Positions 6,661 to 15,939 are shown, counted from the stretch's first letter. The stretch is DNA of 24,469 nucleotides from an uncultured Bacteroidales bacterium (GCA_937899245.1 CALDKB010000030.1:1-24469); one strand, 5' to 3'. Notes: generated from the sequence alone by a model not told the origin. Made by a program: numbers and translations.

Positions 6661-7182
6661 TTAAAAACTGATCTTTGTGCCAGGAACAATGCCGTATTTT
6701 TCGCAAAGACCTGCGTTGATTTCAACTACATACATGGCTGGCGCTTCGGATGGTAGCGTCGTGATGTCAAGTGGCTTGGCGTTGGCCGCAATACTTACTA
6801 CTTCCTTCTTGGCATTGATGTATATGATGTCGAGCGGAATGAGGGTGTTTTGCATCCAGAAGAAGCGCATGTCCTCGTCGTTAAATATGAATAGCATACC
6901 TTTGTTTTCGTCCATCTGCTTCCTAAACATTAGTCCGCGTGCGTGTTCTTCTTCGTTGGTGGCAAGTTCCGTGTCGATATTGAAGATTACCGAGTCATTT
7001 TCGCTTATGAACTTAAGTTCGCCATCCTTGTGGAATTCTGGCGGGTTGTCGAATCCGTACTTGTTGACCTTTAATTCTTTGTGCGTCTTGTTGTGGTTCT
7101 TGTCCCTTTGCGGGGTTTCCTTGCAGTTGGTGACGAGAATGGCAAGAAGTGCGATTATTGTGATTGTTAGGGCCTTTTTCAT
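6661..7182 (-). CDS. DUF192 family lipoprotein
   Basis: The 173-residue protein starts with a signal peptide (MKKALTITIIALLAILVTNC) in which Cys20 is a likely lipidation site; the asparagine before it is unusual for a lipobox. After a charged linker, residues 60-173 form a DUF192 domain: ARGLMFRKQMDENKGMLFIF, FFWMQNTLIPLDIIYI, and AMYVVEINAGLCEKYGI near the end. DUF192 proteins are small beta-barrel-like proteins of unknown biochemical function found outside the cytoplasm in many bacteria. The stop and start spacing (two bases after the ABC transporter stop) shows co-transcription with the ABC exporter and purB. Function cannot be assigned beyond family and cell-envelope location. Confidence 0.85.
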   Translation of the reverse strand: MKKALTITIIALLAILVTNCKETPQRDKNHNKTHKELKVNKYGFDNPPEFHKDGELKFISENDSVIFNIDTELATNEEEHARGLMFRKQMDENKGMLFIFNDEDMRFFWMQNTLIPLDIIYINAKKEVVSIAANAKPLDITTLPSEAPAMYVVEINAGLCEKYGIVPGTKISF

Positions 7183-7184
7183 TG

Positions 7185-9008
7185 TTACGCGTTTTGTAGT
7201 TTATGTAGCTTGTAGTATGTGCCTTGTTTTTCAAGCAGTTCGTCGTGCCTTCCTGCTTCAACAATCTTGCCGTCGTTGATGACAACTATAACATCGGCAT
7301 TCTTAATTGTTGACAGTCGGTGGGCCACAACTACTGAAGTCCTGCTTTTCATAAGTTTGGTTATTGCGTCTTGTACCAGTCGCTCCGATTCTGTGTCAAG
7401 TGCTGATGTCGCTTCGTCGAGAATTAGTATCGGAGGGTTCTTGAGCAATGCTCTGGCTATGCTGATTCGCTGTCTTTGTCCGCCGGAGAGCTTGCAGCCG
7501 CCGTCGCCGATATTCGTTTGAAAGCCGTTTTCGGTTTCCATAATGAAATCGTATGCGTTAGCTATCTTGGCTGCCATCTCTACATCCTCCTTGCTGATGC
7601 CTTCTTGTCCGAGTGTGATGTTGTTGTAGATGGTATCGTTGAACAATATAGGCGTTTGGTTTACATAACCCATCAGACTTCGGAGTTGCTTGAGATTATA
7701 GTCGCGAATATTCTTGCCATCGATAAGTATTTCGCCCTCGGTGACATCGTAGAAGCGTGGTATCAGGTCTACCATGGTTGATTTGCCCGAACCACTTTGT
7801 CCGACAATGGCAACGGTTTGTCCTTTCTTAACCGTAAGGTCGATGCCTTTTAGAACTTCTGTGTCGTTGTTGTATGAGAATCTTACATTTATGAACTCTA
7901 TCTCGTTGTCGAATCCTGTAATTTCATTGGCGCCTTGTGTGTCGATAATAGGATTTCGGGCGTCGAGGATTTCGTTAACTCTGTCAACAGATGCCATTGC
8001 CTTCTTTATGTTGAACCATGCTGTGGACAGCGACTTTGCCGGTTGTATAATCTGGCTGAAAATAAGCAGGTATCCGATAAGAGCTTCCGACGAGAGCATA
8101 CTTTCTTCTGTCAAAATCATTGTACCACCGAAGCACATGATAATAACGACGGCTACAGTCGCCAGGAATTCGCTCAGTGGACTGGCGAGAAAGCGTACGC
8201 GATTGACATGGTTCATTAGCTTGGTGTAGTCTTCGTTGTCGTTTACAAACTTGTCGGAGATGTGCTTTTCGGCATTGAATGCCTTGATGACACGCAGTCC
8301 GCCAATCATCTCCTCGATTTGAGATAACAGCGAGCCCATTTTCTTTTGTCCCGTCATCGAGGTTTTTCTCAATGTGCGCCCTGTCTTGCCGATAAGAAGT
8401 CCGACGAGAGGAAGTATAATGAAGGCGAAGATTGTGAGCTGCCAGCTTATGAATACCATTGAGGCGAGATAGATTATAATCTTGACCGGGTCGCGGAAAA
8501 TCATTTCCAGTGATCCTGTGATGCCCCATTCAATTTCCTGGACATCGCTGGTCATTCGTGCGATTATGTTGCCCTTGTGTTCGTCGGAAAAATAGGAAAT
8601 GGGCAGGTATAGTGTCCTGTTGAACATGGCATTGCGGATGTCGCGAACCACTCCGTTGCGTATGGGAACCATAAAGTGGTTGGCAAGATACATCGTGGCT
8701 GTCTTGAAGAACGTCGCAATGACGAAAATTACGGCTATTGAAATAAGTGCTTGCAGTTCGCCTCTTGTGTCGATGATAGTCGTAAGCCAGTAGTAGAAGT
8801 TGTGCTTTATGGATTCAAAGTTGGTCAGGCTGAATTCTACGGCTTCGCGCACCGGTTCCTGTGTCTTGAACAGAATGCCAAGGAATGGGATGACCATGGT
8901 GAATGTGCACAAGCTGAATATCGCCGACAGTACATTGAAGAGAATGTTCAGCAGTGCAGCACCCTTGTACGGGAGAATGTATCTTACTACCTTGAGAAGG
9001 TCTTTCAT
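7185..9008 (-). CDS. ABC exporter, fused permease and ATPase (MsbA-like)
   Basis: The 607-residue protein is a half-transporter that should work as a homodimer in the inner membrane. Residues 1-325 hold the six-helix exporter domain, with hydrophobic stretches near 17-45, 88-110, 177-207 and 280-300. Residues 370-600 are the ATPase: Walker A GQSGSGKST (403-411), Q-loop Gln451, signature LSGGQRQR (508-515), Walker B ILILDE (527-532) and H-loop His563. All key residues are present. In Bacteroidota such proteins are often annotated as MsbA-type lipid/lipopolysaccharide flippases, but multidrug or peptide exporters look the same, so the substrate is open. Its ATG overlaps the purB stop by four bases (ATGA type), and the DUF192 gene follows two bases after its stop. 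Confidence 0.9.
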   Translation of the reverse strand: MKDLLKVVRYILPYKGAALLNILFNVLSAIFSLCTFTMVIPFLGILFKTQEPVREAVEFSLTNFESIKHNFYYWLTTIIDTRGELQALISIAVIFVIATFFKTATMYLANHFMVPIRNGVVRDIRNAMFNRTLYLPISYFSDEHKGNIIARMTSDVQEIEWGITGSLEMIFRDPVKIIIYLASMVFISWQLTIFAFIILPLVGLLIGKTGRTLRKTSMTGQKKMGSLLSQIEEMIGGLRVIKAFNAEKHISDKFVNDNEDYTKLMNHVNRVRFLASPLSEFLATVAVVIIMCFGGTMILTEESMLSSEALIGYLLIFSQIIQPAKSLSTAWFNIKKAMASVDRVNEILDARNPIIDTQGANEITGFDNEIEFINVRFSYNNDTEVLKGIDLTVKKGQTVAIVGQSGSGKSTMVDLIPRFYDVTEGEILIDGKNIRDYNLKQLRSLMGYVNQTPILFNDTIYNNITLGQEGISKEDVEMAAKIANAYDFIMETENGFQTNIGDGGCKLSGGQRQRISIARALLKNPPILILDEATSALDTESERLVQDAITKLMKSRTSVVVAHRLSTIKNADVIVVINDGKIVEAGRHDELLEKQGTYYKLHKLQNA

Positions 9009-10348
9009 ATTCCTGTATATGAGAATGGTGTAATTTGCATAAGTTCCGCCTTTACATCTTCGCTGACTTCAAGCCCGTTTATGAAGTCGATGAAAGTCTG
9101 GTGTGTTACCTTGGCGTTGGTTCTTGTCAATGCTTTCAATGCTTCGTATGGGTTGGGGTAGTTTTCGCGGCGAAGTATCGTCTGTATAGCTTCGGCAACA
9201 ACCATCCAGTTGTTTTCAAGGTCGGCGTCCATCTTGTCGCGGTTTAGCAGTAGTTTGCCGATACCCTTGTCGAGAGAAGCGAGCGCTATGAACATATGTC
9301 CCATAGGTACGCCTAGGTTGCGGAGAACGGTAGAGTCGGTTAGGTCGCGTTGCAGACGGCTTATTGGCAGCTTGCGTGCCAGATGTTCGCAAATGGCGTT
9401 TGCGATGCCGAGATTGCCTTCTGCATTTTCAAAGTCGATAGGATTTACCTTGTGAGGCATGGCGCTGGAACCGACTTCGCCAGCTTTTATTTTCTGCTTG
9501 AAATATTCCATTGATACGTATGTCCATATGTCACGGGCAAAATCGATGAATATTGTATTTATGCGGACCATGTTGTGCATTAGTGCGGCAATGTTGTCGT
9601 AATGCTCTATCTGTGTTGTCGGACAGCTGCGGTTAAGTCCGAGTGTTTGGTTTACGAAATTGTTGCCGAATTCGTTCCAGTCAATATTTGGAAAGGCAAC
9701 GTTGTGTGCGTTGAAGTTTCCTGTCGCACCGCCAAACTTGGCACTGAAAGGTATCTGCCTGAACTGTCGTATCTGTTCGTTGAGACGAGTAACAAATACG
9801 TTCATTTCCTTGCCTAGACGTGTCGGCGAGGCCGGTTGTCCGTGTGTGCGTGCAAGCATCGGAATGTCTTTCCATTCTTCTGCAAGGCCAGCGATGGTAG
9901 CAACTGTATTTTCGAGCTTTGGCAGATATGTGTCAACAATTGATTCTTTGAGAAGAAGCGGCGTGGCTGTGTTGTTGATGTCCTGCGAGGTAAGTCCGAA
10001 ATGTATGAATTCCTTGTATTGCGATAGATTGTTGGCATCGAAAAATTCCTTGATGAAATATTCAACAGCCTTAACGTCGTGGTTCGTGGTTTTCTCGATG
10101 TTCTTTACCTTTTCGGCATCTTCGGTTGTGAAGTTCCTGTACAGGCTGCGAAGCAATTCGTATTTGCTTTTGTCGAAACTTGCTAGCTGTGGAAGCGGAA
10201 TTGCTGTAAGTGCGATGAAGTATTCTATTTCGATGCGAACACGGTATTTGATAAGCGCGTATTCGGAAAAATATTCTCTTAGTTCCTTTGTTTTCGAGAA
10301 ATAGCGTCCGTCGATAGGACTAACAGCCATAAGTGCATCTGTTGACAT
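9005..10348 (-). CDS. purB: Adenylosuccinate lyase
   Basis: This cytoplasmic enzyme of purine synthesis splits SAICAR to AICAR and adenylosuccinate to AMP, releasing fumarate. The 447 residues match the family length. Visible are the N-terminal SPIDGRY motif (10-16), the TSQDINNTA block (120-128), RTHGQPASPTRLGKE with His169, the signature loop GSSAMPHKVNPIDFENAEGN (293-312) with catalytic Ser294/295, and RDLTDSTVLRN further on. The start is set by MSTDALMAVSPIDGRY and by a -7 box 26 bases upstream. It is the first gene of a three-gene minus-strand operon with the ABC exporter and the DUF192 lipoprotein. It is divergent from the DUF6913-dapA operon. Confidence 0.96.
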   Translation of the reverse strand: MSTDALMAVSPIDGRYFSKTKELREYFSEYALIKYRVRIEIEYFIALTAIPLPQLASFDKSKYELLRSLYRNFTTEDAEKVKNIEKTTNHDVKAVEYFIKEFFDANNLSQYKEFIHFGLTSQDINNTATPLLLKESIVDTYLPKLENTVATIAGLAEEWKDIPMLARTHGQPASPTRLGKEMNVFVTRLNEQIRQFRQIPFSAKFGGATGNFNAHNVAFPNIDWNEFGNNFVNQTLGLNRSCPTTQIEHYDNIAALMHNMVRINTIFIDFARDIWTYVSMEYFKQKIKAGEVGSSAMPHKVNPIDFENAEGNLGIANAICEHLARKLPISRLQRDLTDSTVLRNLGVPMGHMFIALASLDKGIGKLLLNRDKMDADLENNWMVVAEAIQTILRRENYPNPYEALKALTRTNAKVTHQTFIDFINGLEVSEDVKAELMQITPFSYTGI

Positions 10349-10374
10349 TGTCTACAATTTTATATTTTAAAGTG

Positions 10375-10382
10375 CAAAGATA
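10375..10382 (-). promoter_or_regulatory. -7 box of the purB operon
   Basis: The minus strand reads TATCTTTG, an exact TAnnTTTG, 26 bases before the purB start codon. The -33 element is weak or absent. Confidence 0.5.
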
Positions 10383-10556
10383 AGAAAGTAGTTTGAATTA
10401 GCTTGATGGAGTTTGAAAAACTTTATCGCTACGACATTGTGGCTTGTGCTGACATCAACGAAACTGCCGCTATACATGAAAATGCTTTTGAATTGCCGAG
10501 GCGCAGCCTAACAACACAGCGAAGTTCATTCGTAAATCCTCGAAATTTCAAACTTT

Positions 10557-10589
10557 TTTGCTGGGACAACTTAAAAAAAATTATCTTTG
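10557..10589 (+). promoter_or_regulatory. Promoter of the DUF6913-dapA-mtaB-protease operon
   Basis: TTTG at 10557-10560 and TATCTTTG (TAnnTTTG) at 10582-10589 are 21 bases apart. The box ends only five bases before the ATG at 10595, so transcription would start at or just before the start codon. Confidence 0.55.
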
Positions 10590-10594
10590 CAAAT

Positions 10595-11140
10595 ATGTTT
10601 GAAGGTATAAAGTCTAAATTGGTTAATAGCCGTCTTGACGCGATGTATGCGGGACGTGAACGGATTGTGAAGTCCTGTGGATTGTCGGCAGCTGAAAAGA
10701 TTGGTATTTTGTACGAGGCCAGCGAACAACGTCAGTTCGACATTGTGCGCCGGCTAATGCAAGTCCTGCAGACAAAAATTCCTTATGTCCGTTCTTTAGG
10801 TTTTGTCGATAGCAAGGAGTTGGCCGACTTTCATATTCAGCCGTTGGAATATTCATTTTTCTGCCGTCGCGACTTGAACTGGTACGGACTTCCGTCGGAA
10901 CTCGCCGTGTCGGAGTTCGTAAATGCCGGATTCGACATTTTGTTATGCCTTAACATAGAGGAGAAAATTCCTTTGACTTATGTGATGGCGGCTTCTGATG
11001 CAGGATTCAAGGTCGGCTTGTATTCCGAACAAAACGCCAAAATCCTTGATGTGATGTTAAGACTCAATGAGGAAAATCTCGACATGGAGGAATTGTCGAA
11101 ACAGATAATCTATTATTTGGAAAACATAAGATATGAGTAA
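10595..11140 (+). CDS. DUF6913 family protein (Bacteroidota, unknown function)
   Basis: From the ATG at 10595 the product has 181 residues: MFEGIKSKLVNSRLDAMYAGRERIVKSC, then AEKIGILYEASEQRQFDIVRRLMQVLQ, a middle VRSLGFVDSKELADFH and FFCRRDLNWYGLPS, and a C-terminal FDILLCLNIEEKIPLTYVMAASDAGFKVGLYSEQNA. This pattern fits the Bacteroidota DUF6913 family, which is commonly found just before dapA; function unknown. No signal peptide is present. The frame is open from 10403, but I chose 10595 because a good promoter lies directly before it and the upstream 64 codons look non-coding and family-atypical. The stop overlaps the dapA start by eight bases, so the two are translationally linked. Confidence 0.7.
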   Translation: MFEGIKSKLVNSRLDAMYAGRERIVKSCGLSAAEKIGILYEASEQRQFDIVRRLMQVLQTKIPYVRSLGFVDSKELADFHIQPLEYSFFCRRDLNWYGLPSELAVSEFVNAGFDILLCLNIEEKIPLTYVMAASDAGFKVGLYSEQNAKILDVMLRLNEENLDMEELSKQIIYYLENIRYE

Positions 11141-12017
11141 TAATTTTTTAGGAACAGGAGTAGCGCTTGTAACTCCGTTTGATATTAATGGGAATGTTGA
11201 TTTCCCAGCATATTCTCGTCTGTTGAATCATGTCGTCGATGGTGGCGTCAACTATGTGCTTGTGATGGGTACAACGGGCGAAACTCCATGCCTGTCGCCA
11301 GAAGAACGTAGGCAAATCGTTGAATTCACTAAACGTGAAATTGCAGGTCGTGTGCCTATAATGGTTGGAATGAGCGGAAACAATACGGCAGACCTTCTTG
11401 AAAACATACGAAATTTTGATTTCAATGGTATCGACGGATTGTTGTCGGCTTCTCCGTTCTACAACAAGCCGGTGCAGGAAGGCCTGTACCGACATTTTGC
11501 TAAGGTAGCCGAAACTTCTCCCGTGCCTGTTATCCTATACAACATACCGGGACGCACAGGTGTGAACATTCTGCCGGAAACAATATGCCGCATAGCACGC
11601 GATTTCGAAAATGTTGTCGCCGTCAAGGAGGCTTCTGGCTCTGTGGACCAGATAATGCGTGTCGTAGAGAACAAGCCTGAACGTTTTACTGTAATTTCTG
11701 GCGATGATGGTTTGACGTTGCCTTTGTTGTCTGCCGGTGTGGGCGGTGTTATTTCCGTTATTGCTAATGCTTTCCCAAAGGCATGGTCGACAATGGTCGG
11801 CGCGGCTATGAAGGACGATTATGAAACTGCTCGTAAGATACATTATAAATATTTGCGTACTGTAAGAATGATGTTTGCCGAAGGTAATCCTGCCGGCGTG
11901 AAGGCTTATTTGTCGCAGATGGGCATTATGCAGAATGTTTTGCGCTTGCCGCTCGTAAATGTTAGCGACGAACTGTATGCTAGGATTTCCGATGATATTG
12001 CACGACTGAATTCTTAA
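11133..12017 (+). CDS. dapA: 4-hydroxy-tetrahydrodipicolinate synthase
   Basis: The enzyme condenses pyruvate with aspartate semialdehyde, the first step committed to diaminopimelate and lysine, in the cytoplasm. The 294 residues match the family. Visible are GTGVALVTPF (7-16), the GTTGETPCL loop with Thr47-Thr48, Tyr110 in SPFYNKP, Tyr136 in ILYNIPGRTG with Arg141, the Schiff-base Lys165 in VVAVKEASG, and ISGDDG (188-194). All catalytic residues are present. It overlaps the preceding DUF6913 gene by eight bases, and mtaB begins six bases after its stop, so it sits inside an operon. DAP supply links it to peptidoglycan synthesis. Confidence 0.96.
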   Translation: MSNNFLGTGVALVTPFDINGNVDFPAYSRLLNHVVDGGVNYVLVMGTTGETPCLSPEERRQIVEFTKREIAGRVPIMVGMSGNNTADLLENIRNFDFNGIDGLLSASPFYNKPVQEGLYRHFAKVAETSPVPVILYNIPGRTGVNILPETICRIARDFENVVAVKEASGSVDQIMRVVENKPERFTVISGDDGLTLPLLSAGVGGVISVIANAFPKAWSTMVGAAMKDDYETARKIHYKYLRTVRMMFAEGNPAGVKAYLSQMGIMQNVLRLPLVNVSDELYARISDDIARLNS

Positions 12018-12023
12018 TCCAAG

Positions 12024-13319
12024 ATGAAAACCGTTGCCTTTTGTACGCTTGGATGCCGCTTGAATTTCGCCGAAACCTCAACGATTTCTCGATATTTTTT
12101 GCAACGTGGGTTTAGCATAGTGCCGTATTCGCAGAAAGCGGATTTCTATGTGCTTAATTCGTGTTCGGTTACTGCAAATGCTAACAAGAAGGGGCGAAAT
12201 GCTATTGCTAGGGCTCATGCTTTAAATCCAGAGGCAATAATTATTGTTACGGGTTGCTATGCGCAGCTGAAACCTGATGAAGTGGCAGCTCAGCCAGGAG
12301 TCAATTATGTCTATGGCGTGAATAATAAGTCGGAGATAGAAACCATAATCGACGAGGCTGAAAGAAATTCAAAGGCTAGGATAACAGCAACACCTTTCAA
12401 GGAGATGAATAATTTTCTGCCTGCATACTCAAAGGGCGACCGTACTCGTGCTTTCCTTAAGGTGCAGGATGGATGCGATTATTTCTGCGCTTATTGTACT
12501 ATTCCGTATGCACGTGGTCGAAGTCGAAACCAGTCGATAGCAGAATGTGTGTCGCAGGTGGAAGGCCTTGTTCGCGAAGGTATGCACGAAGTGATAATCT
12601 CCGGTGTTAACATCGGTGATTTCGGAAAGTCAACCAGCGAGTCGTTTTATGACTTGCTAAAAGCGTTTACAAAAATTGATGGCGTGGATCGCTACCGTAT
12701 CGGAAGTATCGAGCCCGATTTGCTTTCCGATGATATGATAAGGCTGGTGGCCGAAAATCCAAAGATAATGCCTCATTTCCATATTCCATTGCAAGTAGGT
12801 TGCGATGCATTGCTGAAGCAGATCGGTCGTCGCTATGATACTGCACTGTATAGGCATAAGATAGCTCTCATAAAGTCACTTATGCCCGATGCGTTTATCG
12901 GTATCGACCTTATTGTTGGCGTAAATGGTGAGACGGAAGAAATGTTTGACGAGACTGTCGCTTTTGTCAGTTCCCTCGACATATCGTTCATACACCAGTT
13001 CCAGTATTCTGAGCGCGAGGGAACTCGGGCTTTGAAGTTTGTCCCTAGGGTCACTGCCCAGCAGAAAAAGGAGAGGGCTGATGTTGTTGCGGCAATATGT
13101 GCCGACAAGCACAAGTCCTTTGTGGAGTCGCAGCTTGGAAAAACTTTCAATGTGCTGTTCGAGTCGACGCGAAAAGGTGGTAAAATGTTTGGATTTACCG
13201 AAAACTATATTAGGGTTTCTGTCGATTTCGACCGGAACTTGGTTAATAAAATTTGTAAGGTGCGCCTTCTTGAGGCTATTGACGAGGAGTGCGTATCGGC
13301 TGAAATATTGACACGTTAA
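12024..13319 (+). CDS. mtaB: tRNA t6A37 methylthiotransferase MtaB
   Basis: This radical-SAM enzyme adds a methylthio group to N6-threonylcarbamoyladenosine at position 37 of tRNAs reading ANN codons. It has 431 residues. The N-terminal UPF0004 domain shows FCTLGCRLNFAE with Cys11, NSCSVTANA with Cys47, and VTGCYAQL with Cys78, which bind the auxiliary iron-sulfur cluster. The radical-SAM motif is DGCDYFCAYCTIPYARG with Cys151, Cys155 and Cys158. The GCRLNFAE start and NSCSVT motif favour MtaB over MiaB or RimO. A C-terminal TRAM-like tail is present. It lies six bases after dapA and ten bases before the T9SS protease gene. Confidence 0.93.
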   Translation: MKTVAFCTLGCRLNFAETSTISRYFLQRGFSIVPYSQKADFYVLNSCSVTANANKKGRNAIARAHALNPEAIIIVTGCYAQLKPDEVAAQPGVNYVYGVNNKSEIETIIDEAERNSKARITATPFKEMNNFLPAYSKGDRTRAFLKVQDGCDYFCAYCTIPYARGRSRNQSIAECVSQVEGLVREGMHEVIISGVNIGDFGKSTSESFYDLLKAFTKIDGVDRYRIGSIEPDLLSDDMIRLVAENPKIMPHFHIPLQVGCDALLKQIGRRYDTALYRHKIALIKSLMPDAFIGIDLIVGVNGETEEMFDETVAFVSSLDISFIHQFQYSEREGTRALKFVPRVTAQQKKERADVVAAICADKHKSFVESQLGKTFNVLFESTRKGGKMFGFTENYIRVSVDFDRNLVNKICKVRLLEAIDEECVSAEILTR

Positions 13320-13329
13320 AAATATTATT

Positions 13330-15939
13330 ATGAAGAAGTTATTTGTTGTAGCGATGCTTGTTGGCTTTTCCGTGTGCTCGTATGGGCAGTTTGCGGTAAG
13401 TCCGTCGTTGATGGATGCTGTCCGCGACAATTCATCTGAATATCTAACAGTAAACGTATTTCTTGAGAATGTCAGATCGATGGCGGCTCTCGCCGATGAG
13501 CTAGACAAGGCGCATGCTGTTTTCGATGATAGGGTTAAGGCTGTAACTCGATTATTGCACGATAATCACGACTATGCCATGGCAAAGTTCGAAAGCCAGC
13601 TCGATCGCAGGTATGTCTCATCGATGCAGGGTTATTGGATTGCTAATGCTGTAAATATGACGGTTCGTGCCGACTACATATATAAAATAGCTTCGTTTGA
13701 AAATGTTACTTATGTCGATCTTGATGCTCCTCGCTACAAGATTGTAGATGGTTCATCTGTAGTCGCTTCGAATACCGAACGTTCGGTAAACGGAGTGGAA
13801 TGGGGCGTGAGGGCCATTAACGCACCGGCAATGTGGGCAATGAACTATACTGGTCGTGGAGTTGTGATGCTCAGTATCGATACAGGTGTAAATCCTGAAC
13901 ATCCGGCAATTTCTACCAATTATCTCGGTAATAATTATCCACAGTCGCAATGCTGGTATGGTATGCGTAACGAAGGTCCCCGCGACAATGCGTCTTCGTC
14001 GCATGGCACGCATACGACAGGAACCGCAATGGGACTCGACAGGGCAACCAACGACACTATCGGTATTGCATATAATGCAAAATGGATTGCTTGCGATCCT
14101 GTGGCTAGTACAAATAGCGAATTGCTGACCGTAAGCGAGTTCTTTTCTGTTTATCAATGGGTGTTTAATCCCGACGGAAACGAGCAGACGACAAATGATG
14201 TTCCGCGTGTTATAAACAATTCGTGGGGCTACGATTACACTTTGGCGATGGGCTTCGATGCATGTTCGCTTCCCGAAAATTCTATTGTCGAAACCTTGGA
14301 GACTGCAGGAATTTGTTCTCCATTTTCTGCTGGCAACGAAGGCCCGGGAGAATCTACTGTCGGTTATCCTGCTATGTTGACTTATAATTTGGTAAATCCA
14401 ATGTCGGTGGCAGCGGTTACTTCCAGCAATGTGGCTGCAAGTTTTTCAAGCAGGGGCCCGTCGTTATGCACCGATGAGGAATCGGCGTTGAAGATAAAGC
14501 CCGAAGTGTCGGCTCCAGGCGTAAACGTTCGTTCTTGTGTGGGCACCGATAGCTATAGCAACTTGCAGGGAACATCAATGGCTTGCCCGCATGTTTCTGG
14601 TGCTTTGCTTTTGCTGGCAGAGGCTTTCCCAATGGCTTCGGCAAAGGAACTGAAGGAAGCTTTATATTTTACTGCTGTAGATTTGGGCGATGAGGGAGAA
14701 GATAATACTTACGGCCGTGGTATGATTGATGTGATGGCCGCATTCGAGTATCTGTCGCAAATATATACTCCTGCTACGCCTGTTTCAAGCAGTTTCGATG
14801 CCGAAGTTAAGTTTGATTTGTTGTACGATAATGATAACGAGGATGGCTTTATTGGTAGATGTGTCTCTGATGCGCCTCAAGTTAAGGCAGTGGTATTTAA
14901 CCACGGAAATATTGACAATTTGGATGTCATGCTGAATGTATATTATGGCGACGAGTTTGTCCTTGATACTACTTTTGAAGCAATCCCTGCTGACGGTCAA
15001 GTTGAATGTGTTTTGGAAAACATCAATGCGCACGGAGGTATGAATGAAATTAGCGCTTATGTTTCGACATGGGTCAATTGTCAGGAACAAGATGATTTTA
15101 ATAACTATGCTGCAGCAAGATTCTATAGCTATTTTGAATCAGAGTTTCCGTATTCAATGAATTTTGAAAACGGTAGGCATTTGACCGACAATCAGGTCGT
15201 TGCCGAAAATCCGAATTTAAAGAAGACTTGGAAGGTTATTCCTTGGGGCGAAAATTCCGAACATAATGCACTGGGTTATAGCTTTAGCGAAAATACCAAG
15301 ACTCGCGACGTCGATTATGCATATTTGCCGCAGACCGATTTGCCGGATGCCGATTCAATCTTCTTTAATTTTGTCTATGCATATAAGCTGCATTATTTAA
15401 ACGGATATAAAGATTCGCTTTTTGTCGAACTTAGCACCGATTGTGGACGGACTTTCCCATATACTATATGGTCTAACGGATATGAAGGACTTTGCACAGA
15501 GGAAGGAGAGACGCACGATTATTATGTTCCTCTTTCAATTGCCGAATTTGATACGGTATCTGTTCCGTTGTCAGATTTTCGTGGCCAGAATGTAATGTTG
15601 AGACTCAGGGTGAAGAACGGAAAAAGCTCTGAATTGTATGTCAATGAGATATCAATGGGAGAAAGGTTGACGAATGATATACAGGAACCGGCTGTTTTGG
15701 GCAAGGATGCAATTTCGGTATATCCAAATCCGTCGAGAGGCATAGTTGACGTGTGTGTGCCTTCTGAATGTATTGGTCTAAGTGCTTGTGTATACGACAT
15801 TTGCGGTAAGTTGGTGGCAGAAAAAATCGTGGACGGTCAAAACTTTACTTTTGATTTGTCATCATATAGCGAAGGCGTGTATATCATGCGATTGTCAGGC
15901 ACAAATATGCAGGCGAAAGTAGTGTTGTTAAAAAAGTAG
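13330..15939 (+). CDS. Subtilisin-like serine protease (S8) with T9SS type A sorting domain
   Basis: The 869-residue protein begins with a signal peptide (MKKLFVVAMLVGFSVCSYGQ). A propeptide-like region covers about residues 25-150. The S8 catalytic domain follows, with Asp184 in LSIDTGVNPEHP, His225 in SSHGTHTTGTAMG, oxyanion Asn336 in SAGNEGPG and Ser416 in LQGTSMACPHVSGA. Residues 480-790 look like beta-sandwich domains. The last 75 residues (AISVYPNPSRGIVDV to the terminal LKK) are a type A T9SS sorting domain, so the enzyme is probably exported across the outer membrane and anchored or released. All triad residues are intact. The start lies ten bases after mtaB, suggesting co-transcription with housekeeping genes. 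Substrate unknown. Confidence 0.92.
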   Translation: MKKLFVVAMLVGFSVCSYGQFAVSPSLMDAVRDNSSEYLTVNVFLENVRSMAALADELDKAHAVFDDRVKAVTRLLHDNHDYAMAKFESQLDRRYVSSMQGYWIANAVNMTVRADYIYKIASFENVTYVDLDAPRYKIVDGSSVVASNTERSVNGVEWGVRAINAPAMWAMNYTGRGVVMLSIDTGVNPEHPAISTNYLGNNYPQSQCWYGMRNEGPRDNASSSHGTHTTGTAMGLDRATNDTIGIAYNAKWIACDPVASTNSELLTVSEFFSVYQWVFNPDGNEQTTNDVPRVINNSWGYDYTLAMGFDACSLPENSIVETLETAGICSPFSAGNEGPGESTVGYPAMLTYNLVNPMSVAAVTSSNVAASFSSRGPSLCTDEESALKIKPEVSAPGVNVRSCVGTDSYSNLQGTSMACPHVSGALLLLAEAFPMASAKELKEALYFTAVDLGDEGEDNTYGRGMIDVMAAFEYLSQIYTPATPVSSSFDAEVKFDLLYDNDNEDGFIGRCVSDAPQVKAVVFNHGNIDNLDVMLNVYYGDEFVLDTTFEAIPADGQVECVLENINAHGGMNEISAYVSTWVNCQEQDDFNNYAAARFYSYFESEFPYSMNFENGRHLTDNQVVAENPNLKKTWKVIPWGENSEHNALGYSFSENTKTRDVDYAYLPQTDLPDADSIFFNFVYAYKLHYLNGYKDSLFVELSTDCGRTFPYTIWSNGYEGLCTEEGETHDYYVPLSIAEFDTVSVPLSDFRGQNVMLRLRVKNGKSSELYVNEISMGERLTNDIQEPAVLGKDAISVYPNPSRGIVDVCVPSECIGLSACVYDICGKLVAEKIVDGQNFTFDLSSYSEGVYIMRLSGTNMQAKVVLLKK

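Noticed and set aside
10403..10594. A 64-codon N-terminal extension of the DUF6913 protein
   Set aside because: The stretch contains the operon promoter, ends at a -7 box, and does not look like the start of this family. It is more likely untranslated DNA between divergent genes.
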